Source of the DNA: Planctomycetota bacterium
GTDB lineage: Bacteria > Planctomycetota > UBA1135 > GCA-002686595
Length of the DNA stretch: 64,000 nt
Direction of reading: 5' to 3'
Assembly (NCBI GenBank): GCA_016714045.1
Contig: JADJNY010000008.1
Coordinates: forward strand, 124,001-188,000
A program made the position numbers and the translations under genes. Positions 8,043 through 18,800 of the stretch are shown here, in pieces. The notes below the pieces were generated by a model. It saw nothing but the letters and a program-made list of their open reading frames with translations, did no database searches and was not told the origin of the DNA. Position 1 is the stretch's first letter, and each line of letters begins with the position of its first letter.

Positions 8043-10717
8043 TCGCTCCGCTCCTCCTGTCTGCGCTCGCGCTCGCGCAAGGCGCCCCCGTCCTCACCGA
8101 GAACGACGCGTACACAGTCGACTACCTCCGTCCGCCCGAGGGTGCCCTCGTCGAGGTCGGCGGGATGGACTTCCTCCCCGACGGTCGACTCGCAGTCAGC
8201 ACGCGCCGCGGGCAGGTGTGGCTCGTCGAAAACCCGCTCGCGCCCGATCCGAAGGACGCGCGCTTCACGCTCTTCGCGGAAGGCCTGCAAGAAGGCCTCG
8301 GTCTCTCCGTCGTCGACGGTCGCATCGTCGTCGTGCAGCGCGGCGAGCTCTCGATGCTCCTCGACCACGACAAGGACGGCCGCGCGGACGAAGTGCGCTG
8401 CGTCACGAGCGGCTGGGGCCTCTCCGGCAACTACCACGAGTTCGCGTACGGGCTCGCGCTCGACGACCAGTTCAACGCGTACGTCTCGCTCAACGTCGGC
8501 TTCTGGGACCCGAAGTGGTGGCACGGCAAGTCGAAGGCGCCGTGGCGCGGCTGGGTCGTGCAGGTGACACCCGACGGACGCGTGCTGCCGTTCGCGAGCG
8601 GTTTCCGCTCGCCGTGCGGCCTGTCGATGTCGCCGGAGAAGGAGCTCTGGGTGACGGACAACCAGGGCGACTGGATGCCCGTCGGGCCCGTCTACCAGGT
8701 GAAGAAGGGCCGCTTCCACGGCCATCCCGCGTCGCTCGCGTGGACGGAGGCCTATCGCGCGACGAACACGGAGCCCAGCGACACCGTGCCGCCCGACGTC
8801 GAGCGCGCGTCGCCCGCGTTGTGGCTCCCGTACAAGTGGTCGCGCTCCGCCGGCAACGTCGTGTGGGATCAGACCGGCGGCCAGTTCGGCCCGTTCGGCG
8901 GACAGATGTTCGTCACGGAGCTCACGAACGGCATGGTGCTGCGCGCGTCGCTCGAGCGCGTGCGCGGCGAGTGGCAAGGCGCCGTCTTCCTCTTCCGTCA
9001 GCGCATCGGCTCGACCGTGCGCGGGCTGTTTGCGCCGGACGGCACGCTCTTCTGCGGCATGACGAACCGCGGCTGGGGCGGCCTTTCGCCGTCGAGCGGC
9101 GTCGCGCGCGTCCGTCACACGGGTCGCGTGCCGTTCGAGGTGCGCGACGTGCGGCTCCTGCAGGACGGCTTCGAGCTCACGTTCACGCGTCCGTGGAAGC
9201 GCGGCTTCGCGCCCGCGACGACGAACGCCGCGCTGACGCAGTACCACTACGACTGGTGGTGGCAGTACGGCTCGCCCGAGCGCGACACGCAGGCGCTCGA
9301 GCTCCTCCGCGTCGAGCCCGGCGCGGACCGCACGAAGCTCGTCCTGCGCGTGAAGGACCTGCGCGCGGGCGAGATGGTGCGCTGCGTGCTCAGCGGGTTC
9401 GTCGCCGAGGACGGCTCGCCGCTCCTGCACGACGAGTTCGCCTACACGTTGAACCAACTCCCCGAAGGGCCGCTCGCGACGACGAAGATCGCGCGCCTCG
9501 TCCCGCCGCCTGCCGGGCGCGAGACGAAGGACGAGGGCTGGCTGCGCCTGTGCTACCGCGACGCCTTCGAGCGCTGGAACCAACAGGGTTGGCGTCTATG
9601 CGACGTCGACCTCGACCTCGCGGCGCCCGAGAAGCTCGCGATCTGGGACGGCAAGGGCGCCCTCGTGAACGACGGCAAGGACGCGACCGACTTCACCAGC
9701 AAGGAGCGTTTTGGCGACGGCGTCTACGCCGCGAAGTTCTTCCTGCCCGCGGGCGGCGAGGCGCAGATGTGGATCGCGGGTCGCTACGGCGTGCGCTGCG
9801 CCGCGCCCGCGGTGCGCGACAACGCGCGCGCGAACCGCTGCGGCTCCGTGATCGCGCCCAGTGGCGTCGCGCTCGCGACCCCGGCGCTCGACGCGTGGAA
9901 GGGTCCGGGGCAGTGGCACGAGTTCGAGGTCACGTTCCGCGCGCCGCGCTTCGACGCGGCGGGCAAGAAGACGGAGAACGCGCGCATCGAGAAGCTTCGC
10001 GTCGACGAGATCGACGTGCTCGCCGACGTCGAGCTGTCGGGCCCGTCCGTGGGTGCGCCCCTCGCGAACGAGCCCGAGCGCGCGCGCGGCCCGTACGTGC
10101 TGCGCGGTCTGGGGACGATCGCGCTCGGCGGCGTGCGCGTGAAGCCCGTCGTCGAGCCGCGCGCCGCGGACGGCTGGACGCCGCTTTATGACGGCGAGGA
10201 CCTCGAAGGCTGGACCGCGACCGGCGCCGCGCAGTGGAAGGTCGACGAGGACGGCGTGCTCACGGGCAGCGGCGCGCGCGGTGTCCTGTGGACGACGCGC
10301 GACGACTTCACGAACTGCGAGGTCGTCCTGCGCGCGAAGATCTCCGAGGGCGGGAACGGCGCCGTCTGGCTGCGCGGCGGCGCTCCTGCGAGCGGGAGCG
10401 ACGCGCCGCAGGGCTACGCCGCCGCGATCAACAGCTCGTACCCCGATCCGCAGTACACGGGGAGTTTCCTCGGGCTCGCCGCGCTCGGCACGCAGCTCGT
10501 CGGCGCGGACACGTGGTTCGAGTACCGCCTCGCCTGCACGGACGAGGCCGAGGGCGTGCGCTTGAAGAGCTGGATCAACGGCGTGCTCTTCAACGACGTG
10601 CTCGACCGCACGCGCGCGGTCGCGAAGGGCCGCATCGGGCTCGAACAGCACCACGAGGGCTCCGTGGTCGAGGTGCGCTCGATCGCGGTGCGCGAGCTCG
10701 CGCCGTCCGGGAAGTGA
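8039..10717 (+). CDS. sugar-dehydrogenase-like beta-propeller with two DUF1080-like domains
   Basis: 892 residues with a short signal peptide (MIAPLLLSALALAQG). Residues about 35-470 resemble the PQQ-dependent glucose/sorbosone dehydrogenase-type propellers common in planctomycetes (GGMDFLPDGRLAVSTRRGQVW, GFRSPCGLSMSP, WVTDNQGDWMP). From about residue 495 come two 3-keto-disaccharide hydrolase (DUF1080)-type jelly rolls; the second begins GWTPLYDGEDLEGW and contains the usual GNGAVWLRG core. These proteins are thought to act on extracytoplasmic carbohydrate. Coupled by an ATGA overlap to the upstream cytochrome c gene, it probably forms a periplasmic carbohydrate oxidation unit; the actual substrate cannot be read from sequence. 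Confidence 0.8.
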   Translation: MIAPLLLSALALAQGAPVLTENDAYTVDYLRPPEGALVEVGGMDFLPDGRLAVSTRRGQVWLVENPLAPDPKDARFTLFAEGLQEGLGLSVVDGRIVVVQRGELSMLLDHDKDGRADEVRCVTSGWGLSGNYHEFAYGLALDDQFNAYVSLNVGFWDPKWWHGKSKAPWRGWVVQVTPDGRVLPFASGFRSPCGLSMSPEKELWVTDNQGDWMPVGPVYQVKKGRFHGHPASLAWTEAYRATNTEPSDTVPPDVERASPALWLPYKWSRSAGNVVWDQTGGQFGPFGGQMFVTELTNGMVLRASLERVRGEWQGAVFLFRQRIGSTVRGLFAPDGTLFCGMTNRGWGGLSPSSGVARVRHTGRVPFEVRDVRLLQDGFELTFTRPWKRGFAPATTNAALTQYHYDWWWQYGSPERDTQALELLRVEPGADRTKLVLRVKDLRAGEMVRCVLSGFVAEDGSPLLHDEFAYTLNQLPEGPLATTKIARLVPPPAGRETKDEGWLRLCYRDAFERWNQQGWRLCDVDLDLAAPEKLAIWDGKGALVNDGKDATDFTSKERFGDGVYAAKFFLPAGGEAQMWIAGRYGVRCAAPAVRDNARANRCGSVIAPSGVALATPALDAWKGPGQWHEFEVTFRAPRFDAAGKKTENARIEKLRVDEIDVLADVELSGPSVGAPLANEPERARGPYVLRGLGTIALGGVRVKPVVEPRAADGWTPLYDGEDLEGWTATGAAQWKVDEDGVLTGSGARGVLWTTRDDFTNCEVVLRAKISEGGNGAVWLRGGAPASGSDAPQGYAAAINSSYPDPQYTGSFLGLAALGTQLVGADTWFEYRLACTDEAEGVRLKSWINGVLFNDVLDRTRAVAKGRIGLEQHHEGSVVEVRSIAVRELAPSGK

Positions 10718-10733
10718 CGCGCGCCGCGCGCGC

Positions 10734-12761
10734 TCAACGCGGCGGTGCGAGGCTCTTCGGGAGCTCGGGCGCCGGTCGCGCGGCGGGCGTCGTCGGCGCG
10801 CGTCCGATCGCGACGAGCCCCTGGCGCGCGCGCTCCGCGAGCTCCGTGCCCGCGCCGTCGCGCACGACGCGCTCGAACTCGACCTGCGCTCGATCGACGA
10901 GCCCCTGGCGCGCGAGCGCGACGGCGAGGTTCAGGCGGGCGCCGAGCTCGTGCTCGTCGAGCGCGAGCGCGCGCTCGTACGCGACGGCCGCCGCCGCGTC
11001 GTCCTTGCGCGCCATCCGCGCCACGCCGAGGTTGAACCAGCACGGCGCGCAATCGGGGTCGAGCTCGGTGGCGCGCGCGTGCTCGACCTCGGCCTCGGCG
11101 GCGCGGCCGAGCGCGAGCAGCGCGTTCCCCGCGAGCATCCGCGCGCCCGCGAGCCGCGGCTCGAGCTCGGACGCACGCGCCAGCGCATCGAGCGCGTCCG
11201 CGTGCCGGCCGAGGTCGATCAGCACGCTGCCGCGGTTCAGGTGCGCTTTCGCGGACCCGGGCTCGCGCGCGACGGCCTCGTCGAAGCACGCGAGCGCCTC
11301 GCCGCCGCGTCCCGTGTTCTGCAGCGCGATGCCGAGGTTGAGCGCGAGCCCCGGACGTTCGGGGTGGTGCTCGCGGCCCGCGCGCCCCATTGCGATCGCC
11401 TCGTCGAAGCGTCCCGCGCGGTTGAGCCCGTCGACGAGGTTCTCCCACGCCATCCACGCGCCCGGGTTCCGCGCGACGGTCGCGCGCCACAGGGTCTCGG
11501 CGTCGCGGAAGTCGCGCGCGTGGCGCGCGGACGTGAACGCGAGCGCGCCGAGCCCCACGAGCGCCGCCGCGTAGAGCGCCGCGCGTCCGCCGGGTGCCGC
11601 GCGGCGGGCGAGGAGCGCGCCGCCCGCCGCCGCGAGCACGATCGGCCCGAGCCCGGCGAGGTACTGGAAGTGGTCCGCGACGAACGAGTAGCGGAACGGG
11701 ATCGCGTCGAAGAAACCGAGCGCGGGGACGAGCGTGCCCGCGAAGAAGAGGAAGCCCGCGGCGATCGCGCGGCGCGCGGACCCGGTCCTGCCGGCGACGA
11801 GCGCGAGGCCGCCCGCGAGCACGGCGAACGCGAGGAGCTCCCACGGCGCGCGCGTCTCCACGAGCCAGCGCGGCGGGACGAAGACGCGGTCCCAGAAGGT
11901 CGCGAGCTGCAGCAGGTAGAACCACAGGTCCTTGCCCGCGACGACGAGGCGCGAGAGGAGTCCTTGGAGGTCGCTCGGGTGGGCCGCGGTCCCCGCGCCG
12001 CCGACCGCGTGCTCGAGGAACGGCGTCAACGCCGCGAAGCCCGCGGAGAGCAGGAACGGGAGCACGACCCACGGCGCGCGCGCGAGCCAGCTGCGGCCGC
12101 CCTCGCGCGCCCACGTCACGAGCAGGATCGCCGGCACGAGCGTGCACGTGACGGTCTTCGAGAGCACGGCGGCGACCGCGAGCAACGCGAACGCGGCCCA
12201 CGCACCGTACCGGCGCTCGCCGCGCGCGAGCCCCGCGTCGAAACGCGTCCACGCGAGCCACGCGGCGAAGTAGAAACAGGCCGACAGCGTGTTCTTCTGC
12301 TCGGAGATCCACGCGACGCTCTCGACCTGCAGCGGATGGAGGGCCCACAGGGCGCCCGCGAGCCACGCGCCCGGGACGCGCAGGCGCAGCAGGAGCCGCA
12401 CGAGCAAGAGCGCCGCGCCCGCGTGGAGCGCGAGGTTGACGACGTGGTAGCCGAGCGGCGCGTCGCCGAATAGCCGGTGCTCGATCCAGAACAGCGTGTG
12501 GACGAGCGGGTAGTACTGCTGCGCCGCCGCGGGCTCCGTCCAGATGCGCGCGAGCCCGTCGAGGCCGCGCAAGGCGGGCGGCGTGACGTGCCCGTCGTCG
12601 TCCCAGACGAAGCCCGCCGAGAAGACCGGCGCGTGCGCTAGGGCGAGGAGGAGCACGAGGACCAGCCCGAGCGCGAGCGCGCGCGCCGTCGAGTGCCCGT
12701 CCCTGGCTTCGTCGCGAAGCACGGTCTTCCGATCGGGCGCGGGGGCCGCAGGCGTTCCCAT
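10734..12761 (-). CDS. polytopic membrane protein with C-terminal TPR repeats (GT-C-like)
   Basis: 675 residues from ATG 12761. About ten hydrophobic segments occupy residues 25-430, with the loop motif GFVWDDDGH after the first membrane span and HPLQVESVAWISEQKNTLS further on, both shared with the plus-strand protein at 38493-40460. The acidic first loop (WDDD) is what dolichol/polyprenol-dependent GT-C glycosyltransferases carry. Residues 450-650 hold about five TPR units (for example AWENLVDGLNRAGRFDEAI, ALNLGIALQNTGRGGEAL) facing a soluble compartment. A role in protein or envelope glycosylation is inference. It is convergent with the propeller gene (16-bp gap). Confidence 0.75.
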   Translation of the reverse strand: MGTPAAPAPDRKTVLRDEARDGHSTARALALGLVLVLLLALAHAPVFSAGFVWDDDGHVTPPALRGLDGLARIWTEPAAAQQYYPLVHTLFWIEHRLFGDAPLGYHVVNLALHAGAALLLVRLLLRLRVPGAWLAGALWALHPLQVESVAWISEQKNTLSACFYFAAWLAWTRFDAGLARGERRYGAWAAFALLAVAAVLSKTVTCTLVPAILLVTWAREGGRSWLARAPWVVLPFLLSAGFAALTPFLEHAVGGAGTAAHPSDLQGLLSRLVVAGKDLWFYLLQLATFWDRVFVPPRWLVETRAPWELLAFAVLAGGLALVAGRTGSARRAIAAGFLFFAGTLVPALGFFDAIPFRYSFVADHFQYLAGLGPIVLAAAGGALLARRAAPGGRAALYAAALVGLGALAFTSARHARDFRDAETLWRATVARNPGAWMAWENLVDGLNRAGRFDEAIAMGRAGREHHPERPGLALNLGIALQNTGRGGEALACFDEAVAREPGSAKAHLNRGSVLIDLGRHADALDALARASELEPRLAGARMLAGNALLALGRAAEAEVEHARATELDPDCAPCWFNLGVARMARKDDAAAAVAYERALALDEHELGARLNLAVALARQGLVDRAQVEFERVVRDGAGTELAERARQGLVAIGRAPTTPAARPAPELPKSLAPPR

Positions 12762-13004
12762 GCGGCGATCCTCGCTCGCGCGCGGCGCGAAGTCACGCGC
12801 CGAAGAACGTGTCGACGGACGCGCGTCCGGCGGGCGCGGAGGTACGCGAGGAGCGTGGTGCGCGGAGACTTGCGTGGAGCGCACCGAGGGGCGTGCGCCG
12901 AGGGACGTGCGGCAGGGGACGCGCTCCGACCCGCGGCGCGAAACGCGCTCCCCGCGCCCCTCGGCCCGTGCGCCGCCCGGAGTGCGTATGGCACACTCCG
13001 GCCC

Positions 13005-14294
13005 ATGACGAGCCAAGAGACGGTGCCGGGACGGACGTGGAGCCTCGGCGACGAGCTCGTGCTCGAAATCGAATCGCTCTGCTCGGGCGGCGAAGGGCTC
13101 GGGCGCGTGGACGGCCTCGCGGTGTTCGTGCCTTACGCGGCGCCTGGCGATTCCGCGCGCGTGCGCGTCGAGCGCGTCGAGAAGCGCTTCCTGCGCGCGC
13201 GTATCGTCGAGCTCGTGTCGCCCTCGTCCGTTCGCCGCGCGCCGCGTTGCGCGCACTTCGGGACGTGCGGGGGCTGCGCGTGGCAGCACGTCGAGTACGC
13301 GGCGCAGCGCGCGGCGAAGGGGGAGATCGTGCGCGAGGCGCTCCAACGCGTCGGCGGCATCGCGTGGGAGCGCGCGATCGAGGTGCTCTACGCCGGGGAA
13401 TGGGGCTGGCGCGCGCGCGCCGAGCTCCACGCGGGCGTGCTCCCGTCCGGCGAGCGCGTGCTCGGCTTCCGCGCGGCGAACTCGCGCGGGATCGTGGCGC
13501 TCGAGGAGTGTCCCGTGCTGCTCCCCGCGGCCGAGGAGCGCATCGCGCGCTACCGCGCGGCGCGGCGCGTCGAACCCGCGAGCGGGCGAAAGGCGTCGCG
13601 CGCGCGCGGGGCCAAGCCGACGAGCGCGGGCAAGGGGAAGGCCGGCTCGAAGGAGGAGCGCATCTTCCTCGGTGTCGGCGACGACGGACGGACCGTGCTC
13701 GCGGGCGGGCAGCCCGCGTCCGGCGCGGACGAGGACCCGGTCGTCGAGCAGACGTTCCTCGGGTCCACCTACGGGTTCGCCGCGGACGGCTTCTTCCAGG
13801 CGCACCGCGCGCTGGCGCCGACGCTCGTCGAGCGCGCGCTCGGCGACGCGCAGGGCGCGCTCGCGTTCGACCTGTACGCTGGCGCGGGGCTCTTCACGCT
13901 GCCGCTCGCGCGGCGTTTCTCCCGCGTCGTCGCGGTCGAGAGCGCGAAGGCTTCGGTCGCCCTGGGCCGCGAGAACGCGCGGCGGAACCGCCTCGAGAAC
14001 GCGCGCTTCGAGCACGACGACGTCGAGCCCTGGTTGACGCGCACGGAGCGCGCGCGCCCGGACTTCGTGCTCCTCGACCCGCCGCGTTCGGGCGCGGGAT
14101 CCGCGGTCGTGGGGGCGCTCACGGCCCTCGGACCCAAGCGCATCGCGTACGTGTCGTGCGACCCGGCGACGCTCGCGCGCGACCTGCGCGTGTTCGTCGA
14201 GGGCGGGTACGCGCTCACGGACGTGGTCGCGCTCGACCTCTTTCCGCAGACGCCGCACGTCGAGTGCGTCGCGCACCTCGTTCGACTGGCGTGA
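13005..14294 (+). CDS. TrmA/RumA-type RNA (uracil-5-)-methyltransferase
   Basis: 429 residues from ATG 13005. The N-terminus is a TRAM-like OB fold (residues about 10-70). A cysteine cluster CAHFGTCGGC plus a later ECPVL fits the [4Fe-4S] site of RlmD-type enzymes. The C-terminal methyltransferase shows the SAM loop DLYAGAGLFTLPLA, LLDPPRSGAG and the catalytic nucleophile in YVSCDPATLARD. It would methylate C5 of a uridine in 23S rRNA or tRNA. A Lys/Ala/Gly linker (about residues 185-215) interrupts the usual central domain. I cannot tell RlmD from RlmCD or TrmA homologues, so no symbol is given. It stands divergent to the TPR membrane protein and convergent with the DUF1501 gene. Confidence 0.88.
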   Translation: MTSQETVPGRTWSLGDELVLEIESLCSGGEGLGRVDGLAVFVPYAAPGDSARVRVERVEKRFLRARIVELVSPSSVRRAPRCAHFGTCGGCAWQHVEYAAQRAAKGEIVREALQRVGGIAWERAIEVLYAGEWGWRARAELHAGVLPSGERVLGFRAANSRGIVALEECPVLLPAAEERIARYRAARRVEPASGRKASRARGAKPTSAGKGKAGSKEERIFLGVGDDGRTVLAGGQPASGADEDPVVEQTFLGSTYGFAADGFFQAHRALAPTLVERALGDAQGALAFDLYAGAGLFTLPLARRFSRVVAVESAKASVALGRENARRNRLENARFEHDDVEPWLTRTERARPDFVLLDPPRSGAGSAVVGALTALGPKRIAYVSCDPATLARDLRVFVEGGYALTDVVALDLFPQTPHVECVAHLVRLA

Positions 14295-14315
14295 GCGCGC
14301 GCCGGTCCACGGCGG

Positions 14316-15800
14316 TCACGCGAGCAGCTTCCGCACGACCTCGCCCTCGACGTCCGTCAGGCGGAAGTCGCGGCCCTGCGAACGGTACGTGAGGCGCGTG
14401 TGCTCGAAGCCGAGCAGGTGGAGCAGCGTGGCGTTCAAGTCGTGCACCGTCACCGGGTCCTCGACGACGCGGTAGCCGAGCTCGTCCGTCGCGCCGAGCC
14501 GGAGGCCGCGCTTCACGCCCGCGCCCGCGAAGAGCATCGTGAACGCGTGCGGGTGGTGGTCGCGCCCGAGGAACTTCGAGCCGTCGCGCTCCTCGTTCAT
14601 CGGAGTGCGGCCGAACTCGCCGCCCCAGACGACGAGCGTGTCGTCGAGCAGTCCCCGCTCCCCGAGGTCGCGGATCAGCGCCGCGGTCGCCTGGTCCGTC
14701 TCGCGGCAGCGCTGCGGCAGCGACGTCACGAGGTCGTCGTGCGTACCCGTGCCGTGGCTGTCCCAGCCCCAGTGGTAGAGCTGCACGAAGCGCACGCCGC
14801 GCTCGACGAGGCGTCGCGCGAGCAGGCAGTTGTTCGCGAAGCTCACCTTGCCGGGCTCCGCGCCGTACGCGACGCGCACGGCCTCGGGCTCGCTCGCGAG
14901 GTCCGCGAGCTCCGGCACGGACGCCTGCATGCGGTACGCGAGCTCGTACTGCGCGATGCGCGTGTCGATCTCGGGGTCGGGCGCGCGCTCCGCGGCGCGG
15001 CGGTTCAGCTCGGCGAGCGCGTCGAGCGTGCGGCGGCGCGCGGCGCGGTCCATGCCGGAGGGATCGTCGAGGAAGAGCACGGGCTCGCCCTCGGACCGCA
15101 ACCGCACGCCCTGGTGCACGGTCGGCAGGAAGCCCGCGCCGTACACGGACGCGCCCGCGTCGGGCCCGAACTGTCCGGAGAGCAGCACGACGAACGCAGG
15201 GAGGTCGGCGTTCATCGTCCCGAGGCCGTAGGACGCCCACGCGCCGAGGCTCGGCCGTCCACTGCGCGCGTGGCCCGTGTGGAGGAAGAGCTGCGCCGGC
15301 GCGTGGTTGAACTCGCGCGTCTGCATCGAGCGCACGACCGTGAGCTCGTCCGCGATGCTCGCGATGTGCGGGAGCAGCTCGCTGAACTCGTGACCGCTCG
15401 CGCCGTGCCGTGCGAAGCGGTACGGCGACGCGAGGACGCGCGGCGTGCCCTTGATGAACGCGAAGCGCTCGCCTTGCGTGAAGCTCGCGGGGATCGGCTT
15501 GCCGGCGAGGTCCGCGAGCGCGGGCTTCGGGTCGAACAGGTCGAGTTGCGAGGGCGCGCCCGCCATGTGCAGATGGATCACGCGCTTCACGCGCGGCGGG
15601 AAGTGCGGGCCCGGCGGCGCGGCGCGGCCCGGTTCGGAGCGGCCCTCTTCGGCGCTGGCGGCGCCGCGCGCGCCCGGTGCGAGCGACGCGAGCGCCAGGG
15701 CCCCGAGGCCGAGCCCGCTCGCGCCGAGGAACGCGCGGCGCGTCAGCGCGGCGTGCAACTCCGCGCAGCGAGGATCGTCGTGTCCGCCGTCGTGCCGCAT
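14316..15800 (-). CDS. DUF1501 domain protein with Tat signal
   Basis: 494 residues. The N-terminus carries TRRAFLGASGLGLGALALAS, a twin-arginine signal, so it is exported folded. The body is the sulfatase-like DUF1501 fold: VIHLHMAGAPSQLDLFDPK near residue 75, NNCLLARRLVERGVRFVQLYH, then WDSHGTGTHDD and VVWGGEFGRTP, all standard for planctomycete DUF1501 proteins. Start ATG 15800 lies 2 nt after the stop of the PSD1 gene, so the two form an operon, the near-universal arrangement for these families in planctomycetes. The molecular function of the pair is not established. Confidence 0.9.
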   Translation of the reverse strand: MRHDGGHDDPRCAELHAALTRRAFLGASGLGLGALALASLAPGARGAASAEEGRSEPGRAAPPGPHFPPRVKRVIHLHMAGAPSQLDLFDPKPALADLAGKPIPASFTQGERFAFIKGTPRVLASPYRFARHGASGHEFSELLPHIASIADELTVVRSMQTREFNHAPAQLFLHTGHARSGRPSLGAWASYGLGTMNADLPAFVVLLSGQFGPDAGASVYGAGFLPTVHQGVRLRSEGEPVLFLDDPSGMDRAARRRTLDALAELNRRAAERAPDPEIDTRIAQYELAYRMQASVPELADLASEPEAVRVAYGAEPGKVSFANNCLLARRLVERGVRFVQLYHWGWDSHGTGTHDDLVTSLPQRCRETDQATAALIRDLGERGLLDDTLVVWGGEFGRTPMNEERDGSKFLGRDHHPHAFTMLFAGAGVKRGLRLGATDELGYRVVEDPVTVHDLNATLLHLLGFEHTRLTYRSQGRDFRLTDVEGEVVRKLLA

Positions 15801-15802
15801 CG

Positions 15803-18800
15803 TCAGTGCCTCGTGATCGTCTCGTCCAGGTTGAGGAGCACGTTCGCGACGCGCATCCACGCGGCGCGCTCGGCGTCGTGAGCGCCGGGGGGCGCGCCCG
15901 GTTCGGCGGGCGGCGGGCGCAGGTCCGCGCGCTCGCTCGCGAGCAGCCGCTGCAGCACCGCGAGCTCGGCGTCGTCCGGCGCGCGCGCGGTGCACGCGCG
16001 GAAGCCGAAGCGCAGGCGCTCCACGTCACTCGCGGCGCTCGCGCGGCGCATCCGCTCGCCGAGCGCGTCGGCGCACTCCACGAACGCCGGGTCGTTCAGG
16101 AGCGCGAGCGCCTGCAGCGGCGTGTTCGTGCGCGCGCGGCGCGTGCACGCGAGCTCGCGGCTCGGCGCGTCGAACGCGACGAACGTCGCGTAGGGGGACG
16201 AGCGCTTCCAGAACGTGTAGAGGCCGCGCCGGTACCGATCGGGGCCCGTGTCGGCGCGCCACGTGTCGCTCGAGTAGACGGGCGCCCACACGCCGTCCGG
16301 TTGCGGCGGCATCACGCTCGGCCCGCCGACCTTCTGCACGAGCAGGCCGCTCGCCGCGAGCGCGACGTCGCGCACGGTCTCCGCGTCGAGCCGGTACTTC
16401 GCGCCCCGCGCGAGGAGCCGGTTGTCGGGATCGAGATCGAAGTCGCCGGGACGCACGCCGGACGCGGCGCGCCACGTCGCGGAGGACGTGATGAGCGCGT
16501 GGAGGTGGCGGAAGCTCCAGCCGTGCTCCACGAAGTCGAGCGCGAGCCAGTCGAGCAGTTCGGGGTGCGTCGGCGGCTCGCCGCGCGTGCCGAAATCGTC
16601 GCTCGTCGCGACGAGCCCGCGTCCGAAGACCCGCTCCCACACGCGGTTCACGGCGACGCGCGCCGTCAACGGGTTCGCGGGGTCGACGAGCCAACGCGCG
16701 AGGTCGAGGCGCGTCCGGCGCCGTTTCGACGGGTCGGACGCGAGCGGGGGGAGCGCCGCGGGCACGTCCGGCGCGACCGGCTCGCCGAGCGTCAGGAACC
16801 CGCCGCGCAGGTGCAGGCGGGTGTCGCGCGGCTCGGCGCGCTCTTCCATCACGGGCGCGCGCAGGATCCGCGCGCGCAGCGCCTTTTCGCTCTCCTCGAG
16901 CCGCAGCGCCTCGCTCTGCAGCTCGCCGTAGCGCGCGGACACGGACGCACGCCAGAAGTCCCGCGACGCGCGCGGCGTCCTCGGGCTTCTGCCCTTCGCG
17001 CGGCGCGCGGAGCACGGCGACGAGCTCCTCCGGCACGCGCTCCTTCACGCGCCGGTCGCATTGGAACCAGAGCTGGCCCGGACCGCTCGAGTTGACGACG
17101 AGGACGCGCAGCTCGTGCGTTCCGGCCGCGAGCTCGCGTTCGACGCGCGCTTGCGCGGGGAGGCGGCCGGGCCACTCGTCGCTCTGCGCGACGAGCTCTC
17201 CGTCGAGCCACGCGCGGAAGCCGTCGTCGCCGCCGAACGAGAGGCGCACGCGCATCGGCGCGTCGCACACGAGGCTCCTGCGCGCGAGGTGGGCGAAGCG
17301 CTCCCCCGGGAGCTCGATCGCGCGGCCGTCGCGCCACTCCGGGCGGGGCGTGAACCGCGGCTCGTCCGCGCCGCCCGGCGCGGTCGCGTACGTGCCCATC
17401 AGGCCCGCGGGCGTCGACGCGACGGGGACGGGCTCCGCGCTCTCCCACGGCGTCGCGCGCGGCGTGGCGGTGCGCTCGGCGGCGACCGCGTCGTCGGAGA
17501 CCGCGACGCGCATGCGGCCGAGCAAGTGCTGCGCGTTCGGCGTCGACTGGTCGAGGCGCACGACGAGGCGCGCGCCGGGTTCGAGCTCGACGGGCGTTGC
17601 GAACGCGAACCACGCGCGGCGGTCCTCGTGGCGGTTCTGCCCTTCGCCGGACCATCCCGTCCGCGGGTCGCCGTCGAGCGCGTCCGTCGCGGGGAAATCG
17701 CCGCCGTCGTGTTGCTCGTGATCGGCCTCGACCGTCGTGATCGCGACCGGGCGCGGCGGCGCGTCCCCGCGGACGACCTCGACCGCGAGCTCGCCGAGCA
17801 CGAAGTTGCCGTTCGGCGCGCGCCCGGGGCCCTTGCGGGGCAAGGAGGGATCCGCGAGGACCTCGAGGCGCAGCGCCCGCACCGCGCGGCGGCGGTCGAT
17901 CGCGAAGACGAGCTCGTACGCCTCGCGCTCGGGCGGCGCGCCGCTCGCGAGCACGGAGCCGTCCTGGAGCACCGCGAGCCGGCTCGTGCCCGTCGCGCGC
18001 ACACGCTCGGGGCGCAGCACGTCCCACGTCGCGGGCGGCGGGAGCGACGCGCGCATCGCGTCCTCCCACGCGCGCTGTTCGCCCTCGAGCTCCGCGGGGC
18101 CGCGCGCGAGGCGCTCGGCGACGGCCGCGCGGCGTCGCGCGAGGTCGCCGAGCTCGCGCTCTTCGTCGGGCGTCGGCAGGTCGAGGAGCGGCTTCAGCTC
18201 GTTCCCGGTGTCCGTCGTCTGGTCGAAGAAGGCGTAGAGGCGGAAGTAGTCGCGATGGGAGAATGGATCGTACTTGTGGTCGTGGCACTGCGCGCAGGCG
18301 AGCGTGCTCGCGAGCCACACGCTCGCCGTCGTGTTCACGCGGTCGACCACGGCGGCGTAGCGGAACTCCTCGGGATCCGTCCCGCCTTCCTGGTTCACCA
18401 GCGAGTTGCGATGGAACCCGCTCGCGAGCTTCTGCGCGCGCGTCGCGTTCGGCAGGAGATCGCCCGCGAGCTGCTCGAGCGTGAACTGGTCAAAGCCCTG
18501 GTCGCGCGCGAACGCGGCGATCAGCTCGTCGCGCCACGGCCACGCGACGCGTCGGTCGTCCTTCTCGTAGCCGTTCGTGTCGGCGTAGCGCGCGAGGTCG
18601 AGCCACGCGCGCGCCTGGTGCTCGGCGTGCGCGGGTGAGGCGAGGAGGCGTTCGGCGAGCCGGTCGAGCGCGTCGGGCGCGTGCTCGCCGAGCGCCGCGT
18701 CGAGCTCGGCGGGGGACGGCGGCAGGCCCGTGAGGTCGAGGAACAGGCGGCGCACGAGCTGGTCGCGCGGGGCCTCGGGCGCGGGGGCCAGGCCCTCGCG

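Noticed and set aside
10734..14276. An 1,180-codon minus-strand frame across the methyltransferase gene
   Set aside because: Antisense of the TRAM methyltransferase; real coding begins at ATG 12761.
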